Assembly (NCBI GenBank): GCA_028289375.1
Contig: JANQQK010000035.1
Location: forward strand, 1-64,000
Direction of reading: 5' to 3'
DNA length: 64,000 nucleotides
Origin: Phycisphaerae bacterium
GTDB taxonomy: Bacteria > Planctomycetota > Phycisphaerae > UBA1845
Each line of letters begins with the position of its first letter. The stretch's first letter is position 1. Below are positions 18,959 through 29,290 of the stretch, one piece after another. Below the pieces are notes generated by a model. That model was not told where the DNA came from, searched no databases, and saw only the letters and a program-made list of their open reading frames with translations. A program made the translations under genes and the position numbers.

Positions 18959-20998
18959 TCACACCCAGTGCGTCCATTCCTCGTCAGGTTCCTCTTCCGC
19001 ATCCAGTGCTTCCAGGTGCGCCCGATCGAAGAAACGATTCAGCATCAATCGTACCGGCACCGTCAACGCAATCACCAGCGGAAACACAATCGCGAACGCA
19101 CTGGCCTTCACGACCCACAACGCCACCAAACACGCCAGCTGCACCAGCGTGAACTTGTGCACCGCCCGCTTCGGAACGCGACGAATGTAGTGCGTCGCAG
19201 GATAGGCCGACGATTCCATCGCCCACAACCGCAACCGCTCGAAGAACTGATTGCCCGACATCGACACAACGCCCATGAACAAAAACAGCCCATAAAGCAC
19301 AGCCATCGGCACCGACTTCAACAGAGGCAACAAGAACAGCGATAACCCAAGCAAGAGGTGAATCGCCAATCCCGTCAGCCGCGTCTCACGCACGTGCAGA
19401 ATCCGATCCCGCGTCTCCCCGCCGGTCGTCACTTCCTCGGTCGTGGCCAAACTTCGCATGTGATTCAACGACCGCACCGTCGCCGCCACATGCCAAGGCA
19501 GCCCGAATACCGAACAGATGCCCATCAGTGTCCCGACCACCGCCAGATCAAGGTGATAACCGGAACCCTTCTTCAACTTGTTGTCCGCGTTATTCACAAG
19601 GCGCGACGTGATGTTCTGATCCAGGTACATCAGCACGGTCAACAGCGCCGCTGGCGCAATCGCACCGAAGTACGCCCAAGTCGGAAGACTGAACAAGTCC
19701 ACAAGCCAAGAGCGGCCGCTTGTCGTACCCAAAGACTCCGGCACCGCCATCACATCGAGATTCACCTCATGAAGCCATACCGCCACCAACGACATCGCTG
19801 CCAGCGCAATCGTCGGACCAAAGTCCGCCAGCAATTCACGCAGCTTCGGCAACAGGTAGCGACTCTTCCGCATCCCCGACAGATTCATCGCAATGTAAAA
19901 CGTCCCCAACGCCAACAGCAACGTCAGCAACGCCGTCGCATGATCCTTGTTCCCCTCAAGATCCGTGAACATGCCCGCCAACGCGCGAATGGCCTCAAAA
20001 ATGAAAATCATCGAGATGAGCGCTGCGAACATCTCATCGGTAAAACGCGTGAAGTAGCGCATCAACGCGCAAGCATCCGTAAACGCCAGAATCAGCGTCA
20101 TGACCGATGCCCATATCCCCACCCACGCGAATACCGGCAGAAACGGCAGATCGAAATTCTCAGGCTGACACAGTCGATAAAGAGTGTACGTGAAGATCAA
20201 CATAGGCCCCGTACCGCCAAGAATGATCAGCGGTTGGCCGGCAAAAAACGAATACACAATGCCGCAAAACGAGCACGCCACCAGCATCTCGACGACACCG
20301 ATCTGCCCGCCCGTCTTCTCAGCCATCACACCACCGAACGTGATCGTCGGTGCCAGGCACGCAAAAAACAGAAACAGCGTCGCACCCAGACACTTCGCAT
20401 TAAGCCCGTCTCGAAAGTCCGACACATACTGCGGCCACCGGCGGCGGATGTCCGCCTTCAGTCCGCCGAACAACTTGCCCGAATAAGTCAGGCTCGCATC
20501 CGGCTTCGCCTCCTCCTTCTCCGCCACGCTGGTCCGCTGAATGAACCGCTGCATGGCCGACAGCAGATCCGGACCGCTCTTCGCCTGTCGCGCGTCATAC
20601 CGAAACGTCTCGTCCGACATCAGACGCGCAATGTTGGCCAGCAAATCAAGATGGAGTGACGCAGAGTCCGGCGGCCCCATCAAGAAGAACAGAAACCGCG
20701 TCGGCCGACCGTCCGGCGCGCCCAGGTTCGTCGGTTTCGCAAGCCGAACAAATACAATCACCGGCTCCGGCACCGCTTCGAGATATGCGTGCGGAATCGC
20801 CACCGAGTTACCGATGGCCGTGGAGTTCAGCTCCTCGCGTGCGAGCAGGGCAGCCTCAACATCGTCCCCTGAATCTGGCGGCAGGGCACCATGCGCCACG
20901 ATCCGCCGGACCGTCTGCTCAATGATCGAGTGGATATCCCGGGCGTCCAGATCGAGGATGAACTGCTTGTCATCGATCGCCTTGGCAAGCAATTTCAT
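18959..20998 (-). CDS. SLC4-type bicarbonate/anion transporter with N-terminal PTS EIIA-like domain
   Basis: A 679-residue protein. Residues 1-150 match the fructose/mannitol-type PTS EIIA fold and keep the phospho-histidine motif [11 protein letters not shown] with His70. Then follows a hydrophobic domain of about 12-14 helices that resembles the SLC4 (Band 3/HCO3-) family, with [15 protein letters not shown] matching the QPLLxxGxTGPLLVF signature. Eukaryotic SLC4 cytoplasmic domains are known to have an EIIA-like fold. The start at ATG 20998 (GGGAGG about 11 nt upstream) removes an unlikely 26-residue extension. It probably moves HCO3- or related anions; whether the EIIA domain is phosphorylated is open. 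It is divergent from the TetR gene. Confidence 0.85.
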   Translation of the reverse strand: MKLLAKAIDDKQFILDLDARDIHSIIEQTVRRIVAHGALPPDSGDDVEAALLAREELNSTAIGNSVAIPHAYLEAVPEPVIVFVRLAKPTNLGAPDGRPTRFLFFLMGPPDSASLHLDLLANIARLMSDETFRYDARQAKSGPDLLSAMQRFIQRTSVAEKEEAKPDASLTYSGKLFGGLKADIRRRWPQYVSDFRDGLNAKCLGATLFLFFACLAPTITFGGVMAEKTGGQIGVVEMLVACSFCGIVYSFFAGQPLIILGGTGPMLIFTYTLYRLCQPENFDLPFLPVFAWVGIWASVMTLILAFTDACALMRYFTRFTDEMFAALISMIFIFEAIRALAGMFTDLEGNKDHATALLTLLLALGTFYIAMNLSGMRKSRYLLPKLRELLADFGPTIALAAMSLVAVWLHEVNLDVMAVPESLGTTSGRSWLVDLFSLPTWAYFGAIAPAALLTVLMYLDQNITSRLVNNADNKLKKGSGYHLDLAVVGTLMGICSVFGLPWHVAATVRSLNHMRSLATTEEVTTGGETRDRILHVRETRLTGLAIHLLLGLSLFLLPLLKSVPMAVLYGLFLFMGVVSMSGNQFFERLRLWAMESSAYPATHYIRRVPKRAVHKFTLVQLACLVALWVVKASAFAIVFPLVIALTVPVRLMLNRFFDRAHLEALDAEEEPDEEWTHWV

Positions 20999-21228
20999 CC
21001 TGTCGCACGCCTCCCTGTGATGCGATGTGCCCGAATCAGGTGCCAGCCAATTTCCAGCCCGCAACCGCCCTGTCACGCCTCAATGCCGCCGCCAAACTAG
21101 CGAATCGCCCCCGATTGTCGAGAACCACAGGAACCGGCTCCGCAGTTCGAGAACACCGACGACCCACCACCGGTAAGGCGTCCCCAAACGCCGAATCCGG
21201 AATTTTTGTGATCATGCTCATTTTTGGC

Positions 21229-21275
21229 TTGCCTCAATCCGATCATGGTGTATATTATGAGCGTGTTCATAATAT
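21229..21275 (+). promoter_or_regulatory. Promoter and palindromic operator of the TetR gene
   Basis: TTGCCT (21229-21234), 16 nt spacer, TATATT (21251-21256) form a sigma70-type promoter. A perfect 9 bp inverted repeat, ATATTATGA (21252-21260) and TCATAATAT (21267-21275) with a 6 nt centre, overlaps the -10 and runs into the ATG at 21274. A repressor bound here would block its own gene, as is usual for TetR regulators. Confidence 0.7.
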
Positions 21276-21915
21276 GGAGAATGCCGTGAGAGTCACAGCC
21301 GAAACCAAGATCGCCACCCGCGACCGCATCCTCGATGCCGCCCGTAACCTCTTTTCCGAAAAAGGGTTCGATCAAACGACGACACGCGACATCGCCTCCA
21401 CCGCCAAGATCGCCACCGGCACCCTGTTCAACTACTTCCCAACCAAAGAGGCGGTCGCCACCACGATCGTCGCCGATCTGCTCAATCACGCACAAACTGG
21501 AAACTCCACCAACGCCAACGCAACGGCCATCGAAGAACGGCTCTTCGCCTTCATCCTGGACAGCCTGAAATCGCTCACCCCCGTCCGCCATTACGTCGGC
21601 GCCGTCGTCGAAACCACCCTAAGCCCCTTCGCACGAAGTCCCCAATGTGAAGCGGCAGAGGACATCCGAGTCCGGCATCTGGAAGCGGTGGCCGACATCC
21701 TCGCCAACCATCCGACCGCTCCGCAGCCATCATTCGTGACCGCCCATCTTTACTGGTCGCTCTACCTCGGCGTGCTCGCGTTCTGGTCCACCGACGAATC
21801 CGAGAACCAGGAGGACACCCTCGTCCTGCTCGACCAGGCCACGAGACTCTTCGTGGCCTCTGTCTTCGACAACCACACGAAATCGGCCCCCGCCGACAAG
21901 GGAGGCCTGTCATGA
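21274..21915 (+). CDS. TetR-family transcriptional regulator
   Basis: With the start at ATG 21274 the protein has 213 residues. The DNA-binding part is classic: [47 protein letters not shown]. The C-terminal ligand domain is not assigned. The upstream in-frame sequence has no family similarity. The ABC1/UbiB kinase gene follows 51 nt downstream on the same strand and is likely cotranscribed; the SLC4 gene is divergent, so either may be a target. The operator at 21252-21275 suggests autorepression, possibly from a very short leader (near-leaderless transcript). Confidence 0.9.
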   Translation: MENAVRVTAETKIATRDRILDAARNLFSEKGFDQTTTRDIASTAKIATGTLFNYFPTKEAVATTIVADLLNHAQTGNSTNANATAIEERLFAFILDSLKSLTPVRHYVGAVVETTLSPFARSPQCEAAEDIRVRHLEAVADILANHPTAPQPSFVTAHLYWSLYLGVLAFWSTDESENQEDTLVLLDQATRLFVASVFDNHTKSAPADKGGLS

Positions 21916-21966
21916 TCCAAAAGCGTCCCATGCAATTGTCTACCCCAGCATCAACGGAGGTGAATC

Positions 21967-23382
21967 ATGTCGCCTGACATGGGAGATCTCGTCGCACAAC
22001 TGCCAAGCGAACTCGACGAACCCACCACGAATCAGGACGCGTTACGCGATCTGCTGCTCAAGCTCTCGCACAAATCCGTCCCGGTCGGATCACTCAATCG
22101 CCTCTGGTCGCTCGGCGGCATGCAGGCCCGAATCGTCCTCGCCTACGTCGCTTACTTCATTCGCAGCACCTACACCGCCAGGGATGAACGCGACCGCCAG
22201 CGCAACGAAGCACACCTGACCGCCGCCCTGAAACTCCTCTCCGGCATGGGCTACATGCGCGGCGCCATCATGAAAATCGGACAACTGTTGGCCGCCTACC
22301 CCAAAGTCATGCCCGACCAGTACGCCGACATGCTGGGCGCGCTGAACTTCAACGCACCACCGATGCACTATTCGTTGCTGCGTGAACTGCTTACCAACGA
22401 ACTCGGCGGCGACCCGCAGGAGGTGTTCGCAGAATTCGAAACAGAAGCGTTTGCAGCAGCGTCACTGGGCCAGGTGCACCGAGCACGGCTCAAAACTGGC
22501 GAACAGGTTGCGGTAAAAGTGCAATATCCCAACATTGCCCGCACCATCCGCGATGATTTCCGCAACATGTGGGCATTTCTCACCCCCATGCGCCTGTCGG
22601 GCGATTGGGAAAATCTCCGCGAACAATTGGAAGAACTGCGCGATGTGCTCGAACGCGAAACCGACTATGTGTTTGAGGCACAGATGCTCCGCAAAGCCCG
22701 CAACATCTTCGCCAATGAAACCAGCTACGTCGTGCCGAAGGTCCACGACGACTTCTCGACCGGTCGCGTGCTCACGGTCGACTTCTTGGATGGCCTGCAC
22801 CTCGATGACTACCTCAAGACCAATCCGTCACAGCAGGATCGCGACCACTTCGGTACCCTGCTTATGCACCAGTCGTTCATCTTCTACTACCGAGGCCAAA
22901 TGCTCCAAGCCGATCCAAACGTCGGCAACTTCCTCTTCATGCCCGATGGCCGACTGGGCCTGATCGACTTCGGATGCGCACGTCCCTTCACCGAAGAGGA
23001 GTGGCAATTCCTGCTCGATTGCGATGAAGTCGTCAAAGGACCGCAAGAGGATTGGGTCCCCGTGATGGAACGCAGCGTCGCGTGCGAAGATCTCGCCCGA
23101 AAGAATCCGGAGTACCTCCGCATGCTGCTGGATTTGGCCGAGTGGTTGTGGCGACCACTGATGACCGAGGGCAAGTTCGACTTCGCAGGCGACGAATACT
23201 TTCCCGAGGGCATCGAAAAGTATGCGGAGTTCACCCGCCGCCGCTACATCCGCGGTATCCCGTTGCAGAACTGGCTGAACCGCACCTTCGTCGGCCTCCG
23301 CGCGATTCTCTATCGCCTCAACGCCCGCGTCGACGTCAAGACAATGTACGACGCTGAAAGTGCATCAGCCGTGAACAGCTAG
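21967..23382 (+). CDS. ABC1/AarF/UbiB-family atypical kinase
   Basis: A 471-residue UbiB-family protein: KxGQ motif (MRGAIMKIGQLLAAYP), the Ala-rich loop in place of the glycine loop (FAAASLGQVHRA), VAVKVQYP with the ATP-site Lys, QADPNVGNFLF for the catalytic Asp-Asn region, and LIDFGCAR in place of DFG. Members support quinone or lipid metabolism through an ATPase-like activity and are not ordinary protein kinases. It is probably in one operon with the TetR gene. The role here is inferred only; a UbiD-family gene lies at 39885. Confidence 0.92.
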   Translation: MSPDMGDLVAQLPSELDEPTTNQDALRDLLLKLSHKSVPVGSLNRLWSLGGMQARIVLAYVAYFIRSTYTARDERDRQRNEAHLTAALKLLSGMGYMRGAIMKIGQLLAAYPKVMPDQYADMLGALNFNAPPMHYSLLRELLTNELGGDPQEVFAEFETEAFAAASLGQVHRARLKTGEQVAVKVQYPNIARTIRDDFRNMWAFLTPMRLSGDWENLREQLEELRDVLERETDYVFEAQMLRKARNIFANETSYVVPKVHDDFSTGRVLTVDFLDGLHLDDYLKTNPSQQDRDHFGTLLMHQSFIFYYRGQMLQADPNVGNFLFMPDGRLGLIDFGCARPFTEEEWQFLLDCDEVVKGPQEDWVPVMERSVACEDLARKNPEYLRMLLDLAEWLWRPLMTEGKFDFAGDEYFPEGIEKYAEFTRRRYIRGIPLQNWLNRTFVGLRAILYRLNARVDVKTMYDAESASAVNS

Positions 23383-23390
23383 AGTCCGGT

Positions 23391-23445
23391 AAAATCGGGT
23401 AGATGCGTAAAATGCAGCGTTGACGTTGCATGCCGATTTTCTTTC
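23391..23445 (+). terminator. Probable terminator of the TetR/ABC1 operon
   Basis: Just after the stop at 23382, ATGCAGCG (23412-23419) pairs with CGTTGCAT (23424-23431) around a TTGA loop (7 of 8 pairs plus a G-T wobble). An outer AAAATCGG (23391-23398)/CCGATTTT (23433-23440) arm extends it. It is followed by a T/C-rich run. Confidence 0.6.
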
Positions 23446-23742
23446 CCAATTTACCCATTGACGCCATTTTTGAATTATTCTACCTTCCCAACTGACCCAT
23501 GCGGTGGGCATGACTTGCCGCGTCGGTCAAACCGGCGCTTGCGATGGTTCATCCATCGTTTCGCGGGATCGAGGCACCTCAACGGTGCAAACGGTCGCTT
23601 TCCGGTGGGGCAAGGGAAGCTGTTGGCCAAGCAGGTGATCATTCACCGGTTTGGCCAATGTGCTTTTCAGGGGTGCACGCCGGGCGAATACAACCAATCA
23701 TCTGATCACGAAATTCTTTGGAGTCAGGACGGGAGAGGGAGG
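23446..23742. other. Gene-less stretch between convergent genes
   Basis: No gene, RNA or clear repeat was recognised between the terminator after the ABC1 gene and the ferredoxin gene on the other strand. A few short frames occur but their translations look random. Confidence 0.5.
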
Positions 23743-24018
23743 CTACTGGATCTGACGAGCAAGGTCCGGCACCATCAGAACCTGATCGGTCGGCACCATC
23801 GTGATCACATCCCACGGGCAAACCTGGGCACACAGCTTGCAACCAATGCAAACGGGCAGGTCAATCGTGCAAATCCCCATGGCGTAACCGGGGTGCTTCG
23901 GGTCGGAAACCTTATCGATGCAATCGACCGGGCAGACAGTCACACACGCATCGCAGCCGGTGCACAGATCCTCATCGAGGATGGCGAGTTGCTTGGGAAG
24001 TCTCTTTTTCTTGGCCAT
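23743..24018 (-). CDS. Ferredoxin with two [4Fe-4S] clusters
   Basis: A 91-residue protein with two CxxCxxCxxxC clusters: C19, C22, C25, C29 (CTGCDACVTVCP) and C57, C60, C63, C67 (CIGCKLCAQVCPWD). The second Cys of the first group is followed by the usual Pro. It is a bacterial-type low-potential electron carrier in the cytoplasm. The N-terminal 15 residues are basic. The isochorismatase-like hydrolase upstream on the same strand starts at 24854 and ends at 24102, 83 nt before this gene, so they may be cotranscribed. The electron partner is unknown. Confidence 0.95.
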   Translation of the reverse strand: MAKKKRLPKQLAILDEDLCTGCDACVTVCPVDCIDKVSDPKHPGYAMGICTIDLPVCIGCKLCAQVCPWDVITMVPTDQVLMVPDLARQIQ

Positions 24019-24101
24019 GTTCCGACACTTGCCTGCGAGCCATTGTTTCCTTGCGGTAGTCTATGAAACTCCCTCTGGATCGGCAAGCTGGTCCGGCGTC
24101 A

Positions 24102-24854
24102 TCAACCGAATTGTCGCAGCGATTCGGACGAACCGGGACGGTTGATGTCCGACTGAAGAAGCTGCGGATCGATTCGCGTCGCAGGGCGGTTCTCGGCAAT
24201 GAAACGGGCCTCACCGTCGTACCAGCGACGCCGTACCTTCCGCTCCGTTAATTCGTCGATCGTCAGCAGCGTCGCCCCCTTCGCTTCCACCTGCCGCAGC
24301 GACAGGTCCGCTTCCATCTGGTTCCAGCAGCCGCACGCATCGCTGATGACGCTGACTTTCTTGTTGCGTGCAAGCAGGCCGAGCGTGACCGCTTTGACGT
24401 CCTGCTCGCAGAGCGCGCCAAAAACGATGAACTCATCCACGCGGACCTGCGTCAGGAAACGATCTGCCTTGGGATTGGCAAACAAATCGAGCGACCGCTT
24501 CGGGAAAATCACTTGCTGATAACGGCGGAAAAGGTCGGTTGCGATGGCGAGCGTGTTGTCGCCGGCGACAAAAATTCGGCTTGGCAGCAGCGTGTAGTCG
24601 ATCTTGGTGTGCCCCGGCGTGCCGGCGATACAGCGTTCGGGCTGTGTGTCGCGATGCCGGTGTGTCTGCATGGTCGAGACCACGGGAATGTGATTCCGCT
24701 TCATCCATGCGACCACGCGTCTGAGCGGTGTTCGCAACCCCTCCGCATAAACGACCGGTGTCGCCCCAGCAGGATCGAAGAAATCGTGCTGAGTGTTCAA
24801 ATCGATCAAAGCGAACGGAAACGTGAATGGCGTAATCTTCTTGCCGTTCAGCAT
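24102..24854 (-). CDS. Cytoplasmic isochorismatase-family hydrolase
   Basis: A 250-residue protein with no signal peptide. The isochorismatase/nicotinamidase triad is visible: D18 (ALIDLNTQHDFF), K119 (IFPKRSLDLF), C149 (VFGALCEQDVK). Hydrolases of this group often act on nicotinamide or other small amides; the substrate is not certain. ATG 24854 was chosen because a GAGGC site lies just upstream and upstream in-frame sequence is unlike the family. It forms a likely unit with the ferredoxin gene downstream. The paralogue at 7709 is exported. Confidence 0.88.
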   Translation of the reverse strand: MLNGKKITPFTFPFALIDLNTQHDFFDPAGATPVVYAEGLRTPLRRVVAWMKRNHIPVVSTMQTHRHRDTQPERCIAGTPGHTKIDYTLLPSRIFVAGDNTLAIATDLFRRYQQVIFPKRSLDLFANPKADRFLTQVRVDEFIVFGALCEQDVKAVTLGLLARNKKVSVISDACGCWNQMEADLSLRQVEAKGATLLTIDELTERKVRRRWYDGEARFIAENRPATRIDPQLLQSDINRPGSSESLRQFG

Positions 24855-25242
24855 GTGCCTCTTTCCCCACTTAGCCCACGTGATTGGCGACGCTTGGCAA
24901 TTCAAAGAACCCCGCGCGCAAGCCCGATGCTTCAAGCCGAGCTGCTCACCAACCGCAAAGAACTGACAGGCTGCTGGTGAACATGAGCAATCGTATCACC
25001 CGGTCAGGCCGATGGCGACTTTGGGGCTGAGTGTTTTTCACAAATTATTTGTCTTCAAAAGGTTGTGTCCCACTTTATTCGGCCGATCGCTCCGGAAAGC
25101 CCCGGATATCGGGCTGTGAGTTGTTGCGGATGGCCGCCCATCCGATTCGATCATGACCGCGCGATCGCGCAACCTTCGGGCCGATAACAGTTTGGAATGT
25201 GCCGACGATGCCGGCCCCTGACTGGAGGATGCCAACGATCCG
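24855..25242. other. Gene-less stretch upstream of the isochorismatase-like gene
   Basis: No convincing gene. It separates two minus-strand genes and should hold the promoter for the gene starting at 24854. It contains an A/T-rich patch (CAAATTATTTG, around 25040) and a perfect GCGCGATCGCGC palindrome at 25159-25170. No terminator with a T-run was found after the ferritin-like gene. Confidence 0.5.
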
Positions 25243-25704
25243 CTAAGGCTTGATGGCGAGAAGCGATTCGGCGTGTTCCTCGCATTCCTCGGCCATCTCC
25301 TGATAGAAGTCGCCAAGGGCACCGTCGGGCATGAGCTCGTGCATGACCTGGTAGAACAGGCCGGTGCGTTTCTCGGTGTCGTGGAGAAACTGCATGGCCC
25401 GATTGAACGATTCGGTATCGGTCACTTCGAGCATGCGGGTGCCGACGATAACCATCTCCTTGTCCTTGTCGCTGAGGACGAAGTCGGCGTCGGGGAAGCG
25501 CTTTTGGGCGAGATCGCGCAATCGCTCCTCGTGCTCGTTTTCCTCCTCCTGCATTCCGAGGAAAATCTCACGGTGACGCTCGTTGAGCGCCTTTTCGGCG
25601 AGCACGCCGTAGCGATAGGCCGCCACCTGTTCGCCGTAGATGGCGACGGCGATTTTCTTGGCGTCGGGCATGGTCTTGAGATATTCGCGGAACTTGTCGG
25701 GCAT
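25243..25704 (-). CDS. Ferritin-like/rubrerythrin-type di-iron domain protein
   Basis: A 153-residue four-helix protein. E/EExxH-type iron ligands are seen in helix 1 (IAVAIYGEQVAAYRYG), helix 2 (FLGMQEEENEHEERL) and the C-terminal helix (YQEMAEECEEHAESLL). No rubredoxin zinc site follows. Such proteins act in iron or peroxide handling, or as COQ7-like hydroxylases. ATG 25704 was preferred over GTG 25722. It is divergent from the alpha/beta hydrolase gene. Neighbouring genes do not suggest a pathway. Confidence 0.8.
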   Translation of the reverse strand: MPDKFREYLKTMPDAKKIAVAIYGEQVAAYRYGVLAEKALNERHREIFLGMQEEENEHEERLRDLAQKRFPDADFVLSDKDKEMVIVGTRMLEVTDTESFNRAMQFLHDTEKRTGLFYQVMHELMPDGALGDFYQEMAEECEEHAESLLAIKP

Positions 25705-25825
25705 GTTCGTACCGTAGCCCACTCTCGCTCGCCAGACAAGATGTGCGCGGTGCTCGTTTGATTGTCACGAATGGCTGTGATATCTTCTTCGGCGGGTATT
25801 CGAGATCAGTGAGGCCATTACGTTG

Positions 25826-26713
25826 ATGAAGCAAACGACAAATCGGGTGACGGGCCTGTTCGTGCTGACGCTGGCGACGTGTGCGGCGGCGCAAAAGCCG
25901 ATCGTGGTCTCGTTCAAGGCAACGGACAGCGTGCAGTTGGAGGCGGACTACTTTCCCGCAGCCGAGGAGAAAGCTCCCGCGGTGATCTTGTTGCACATGT
26001 TCAAATCGGACAGGTCCGCGTGGGCGCCCTTGGTGCCGCATCTGCATGAGGCTGGCTTTGCGGTGCTCGCGGTCGATATGCGTGGGCATGGCAACAGTCT
26101 CAAGCCCGACAAGTTCCAGCTTCGCGAGCGGGCCTTCAACCGTGACCCGTCGCTTTTCAACTCGATGTACTGGGATGTGGAAGCGGCGTATGCGTTTCTT
26201 GCGAATGAGCCGGGCGTGGACATGACGCGCGTCGGCCTTGTCGGAGCAAGCATCGGGACGAGCGTGGCGATCATGGCGGCATCTAAGAATCCCGCGATCG
26301 ATGCGGTCGTGTGCATGACGGCTGGCGACAACTACCTCGGCGTGCCATCGGTCGACCATATCAAGCAATGCAAGGGCCAACCGATACTGCTGATGACCAG
26401 AGAGGACGAGCGCCGCGCGACGGATATTCTCGCCAAGCTGAACACCGACGCCAAAGCGCGCATTTACCCAGGCGAGCGGGCGCATGGCACGCGAATGTTC
26501 GGCAAGGTCGAGGGCGTCGAAGAGGACATCGTGGCCTATCTCGAGCGGCATCTCGGCGGTCCGGCGGACAAACCGGTCGTCGCCCACTATGGCAAGAAGT
26601 CATTCGTTCCCGCCAATAGCGAATCGCACAAGGCCATGCGATCCGATCGGGTGATCTGGTTCTCATCAGCCGACGAGGCGACGCGGCGCGGCTTGAAACC
26701 GGCAAGCGAGTAA
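25826..26713 (+). CDS. Exported alpha/beta hydrolase with an Ada-like C-terminal domain lacking cysteines
   Basis: A 295-residue protein. A signal peptide (FVLTLATCAAAQ) precedes an alpha/beta hydrolase with Ser142 in GASIG, D194 and His220 (ERAHGTRMF) as the likely triad; DMRGHGNS resembles the oxyanion loop region. The last 45 residues (from YGKKSFVPANS to WFSSADEATRRGLKP) resemble the small Ada-type metal-binding fold often found at protein ends, but no Cys is present where zinc would bind. It ends 10 nt before the Dus gene. Substrate unknown; an esterase or dienelactone-hydrolase-like activity is plausible. Confidence 0.85.
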   Translation: MKQTTNRVTGLFVLTLATCAAAQKPIVVSFKATDSVQLEADYFPAAEEKAPAVILLHMFKSDRSAWAPLVPHLHEAGFAVLAVDMRGHGNSLKPDKFQLRERAFNRDPSLFNSMYWDVEAAYAFLANEPGVDMTRVGLVGASIGTSVAIMAASKNPAIDAVVCMTAGDNYLGVPSVDHIKQCKGQPILLMTREDERRATDILAKLNTDAKARIYPGERAHGTRMFGKVEGVEEDIVAYLERHLGGPADKPVVAHYGKKSFVPANSESHKAMRSDRVIWFSSADEATRRGLKPASE

Positions 26714-26723
26714 CATCCCCATC

Positions 26724-27782
26724 ATGCAATTGGGATCAATCGAATTGGACATGCCGTTCGTGCAGGCGGCCTTGAGCGGATACAGCGATCTTCCGATGCG
26801 GCGGATCGCTCGCCGATTTGGCGCGCCCTACACGCTGAACGAAGTCGTGCTCGACAAGATCGTCGTCACCAAGGGTCGCAAACAGCGCGAGATATTGTCC
26901 ATCGCCGATGATGATCATCCCGTTGGCGGGCAGTTGATGGGGGCGGACCCGGAAGTGTTCGGCCCGGCGGCGGAGATGATGGCTGAGGCGAGTTACGACG
27001 TCATCGACATCAACTTCGGCTGTCCCGTGCGGAAGGTGCTGGGGCGCTGCCGAGGCGGTTTTCATCTGTCACAACCGGAGATCGCGCTCGACATCGTGCG
27101 ACGCGTGGTTGACGCCGTGGCATCCGATCGACCGGTGACGGTCAAGATGCGACGCGGCATGGACGACTCGCCCGAGAGCGAAGCCAACTTCTTCCGCATT
27201 CTCGACGGTGCCTTTGATATGGGGGTGTCGGCTGTGACAGTGCATGGTCGAACGGTGACGCAGCGGTACGTGGGGCCGAGTCGATGGGAGTTCCTGGCCA
27301 AGGTGAAGGAACACGTCCGCGATCATGTTGTGCTGGGCAGTGGCGACCTGTTCAGCGCAGAAGCTTGCGTGCGTATGATTCGCGAGACGGGCGTCGACGG
27401 CGTGACGGTCGCGCGTGGCTGCATCGGCAATCCGTGGATCTTCCAGGAGTGTCGAGCGCTGTGGAATGGCCAGCCGCTGCCCGATCCGCCATCGGTGGCC
27501 GAACAGGGTGCTGCCATCTCCAAGCACTTCCGTTATTCGATCGAACACTACGGCGAGCAGTTGGCCGGCCGCATGATGCGCAAGTTCGGCATTAAGTACA
27601 GCGAGCATCATCCGCATGCCCGCGAGGTTCGCGACGCGTTCGTGGCCGTGTCGTCACCGGACCAGTTCGACGACGTGATGGGGCGATGGTACGACGCGTC
27701 GGTCGATTGGCCGCCGGTGGTGCGTCGCAGCGGGCATGGCGATCTTGTCGCGGCTGGTGCGACGTCGTGCGAGGCGGGCTGA
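26724..27782 (+). CDS. tRNA-dihydrouridine synthase family protein
   Basis: A 352-residue TIM-barrel flavoprotein of the Dus family: start LDMPFVQAALSGYSDLPMRRIARRFG, then the INFGCPVRKV motif that holds the catalytic Cys, VKMRRGMDDS, TVHGRTVTQRYVG, LGSGDLFSA and VARGCIGNPW. It reduces uridines in tRNA D-loops using NAD(P)H and FMN. The usual GxGaaLL after the Cys motif is replaced by GRCRGGFHL, so it is a divergent branch. It lies 10 nt behind the alpha/beta hydrolase gene. Confidence 0.9.
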   Translation: MQLGSIELDMPFVQAALSGYSDLPMRRIARRFGAPYTLNEVVLDKIVVTKGRKQREILSIADDDHPVGGQLMGADPEVFGPAAEMMAEASYDVIDINFGCPVRKVLGRCRGGFHLSQPEIALDIVRRVVDAVASDRPVTVKMRRGMDDSPESEANFFRILDGAFDMGVSAVTVHGRTVTQRYVGPSRWEFLAKVKEHVRDHVVLGSGDLFSAEACVRMIRETGVDGVTVARGCIGNPWIFQECRALWNGQPLPDPPSVAEQGAAISKHFRYSIEHYGEQLAGRMMRKFGIKYSEHHPHAREVRDAFVAVSSPDQFDDVMGRWYDASVDWPPVVRRSGHGDLVAAGATSCEAG

Positions 27783-27819
27783 CCAGACGTCGCCGGTTTG
27801 TGATATTTTGTTTATCTGA

Positions 27820-27848
27820 TTGACTTGCAAGCGGTTAGGCGATATCCT
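27820..27848 (+). promoter_or_regulatory. Sigma70-type promoter of the DEAD-box helicase gene
   Basis: TTGACT (27820-27825) and TATCCT (27843-27848) with a 17 nt spacer. It predicts a leader of about 110 nt before the start at 27968. A long leader is common for cold-inducible helicases, but no specific cold-shock box was identified. Confidence 0.55.
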
Positions 27849-27967
27849 CCTGCAACCTGAGGTTCAGGGGCAGAACCACCACAGATTTCAACAACCAGGC
27901 ATTGATGCGTTTGATACCCGCCCCAGGCAACTGACATTTCCCGCCTGAATACACAGAAAGCAACTTG

Positions 27968-29287
<1,320 letters not shown>

Positions 29288-29290
29288 CCG

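Noticed and set aside
19358-20659. Long plus-strand frame opposite the SLC4-type gene
   Set aside because: Strongly basic, Gln/Arg-rich translation with no family signature; mirror of the transporter gene.
25159-25170. Perfect 12 bp palindrome GCGCGATCGCGC
   Set aside because: Likely chance in GC-rich DNA; no paired site or promoter next to it and no T-run. Kept only as a note.
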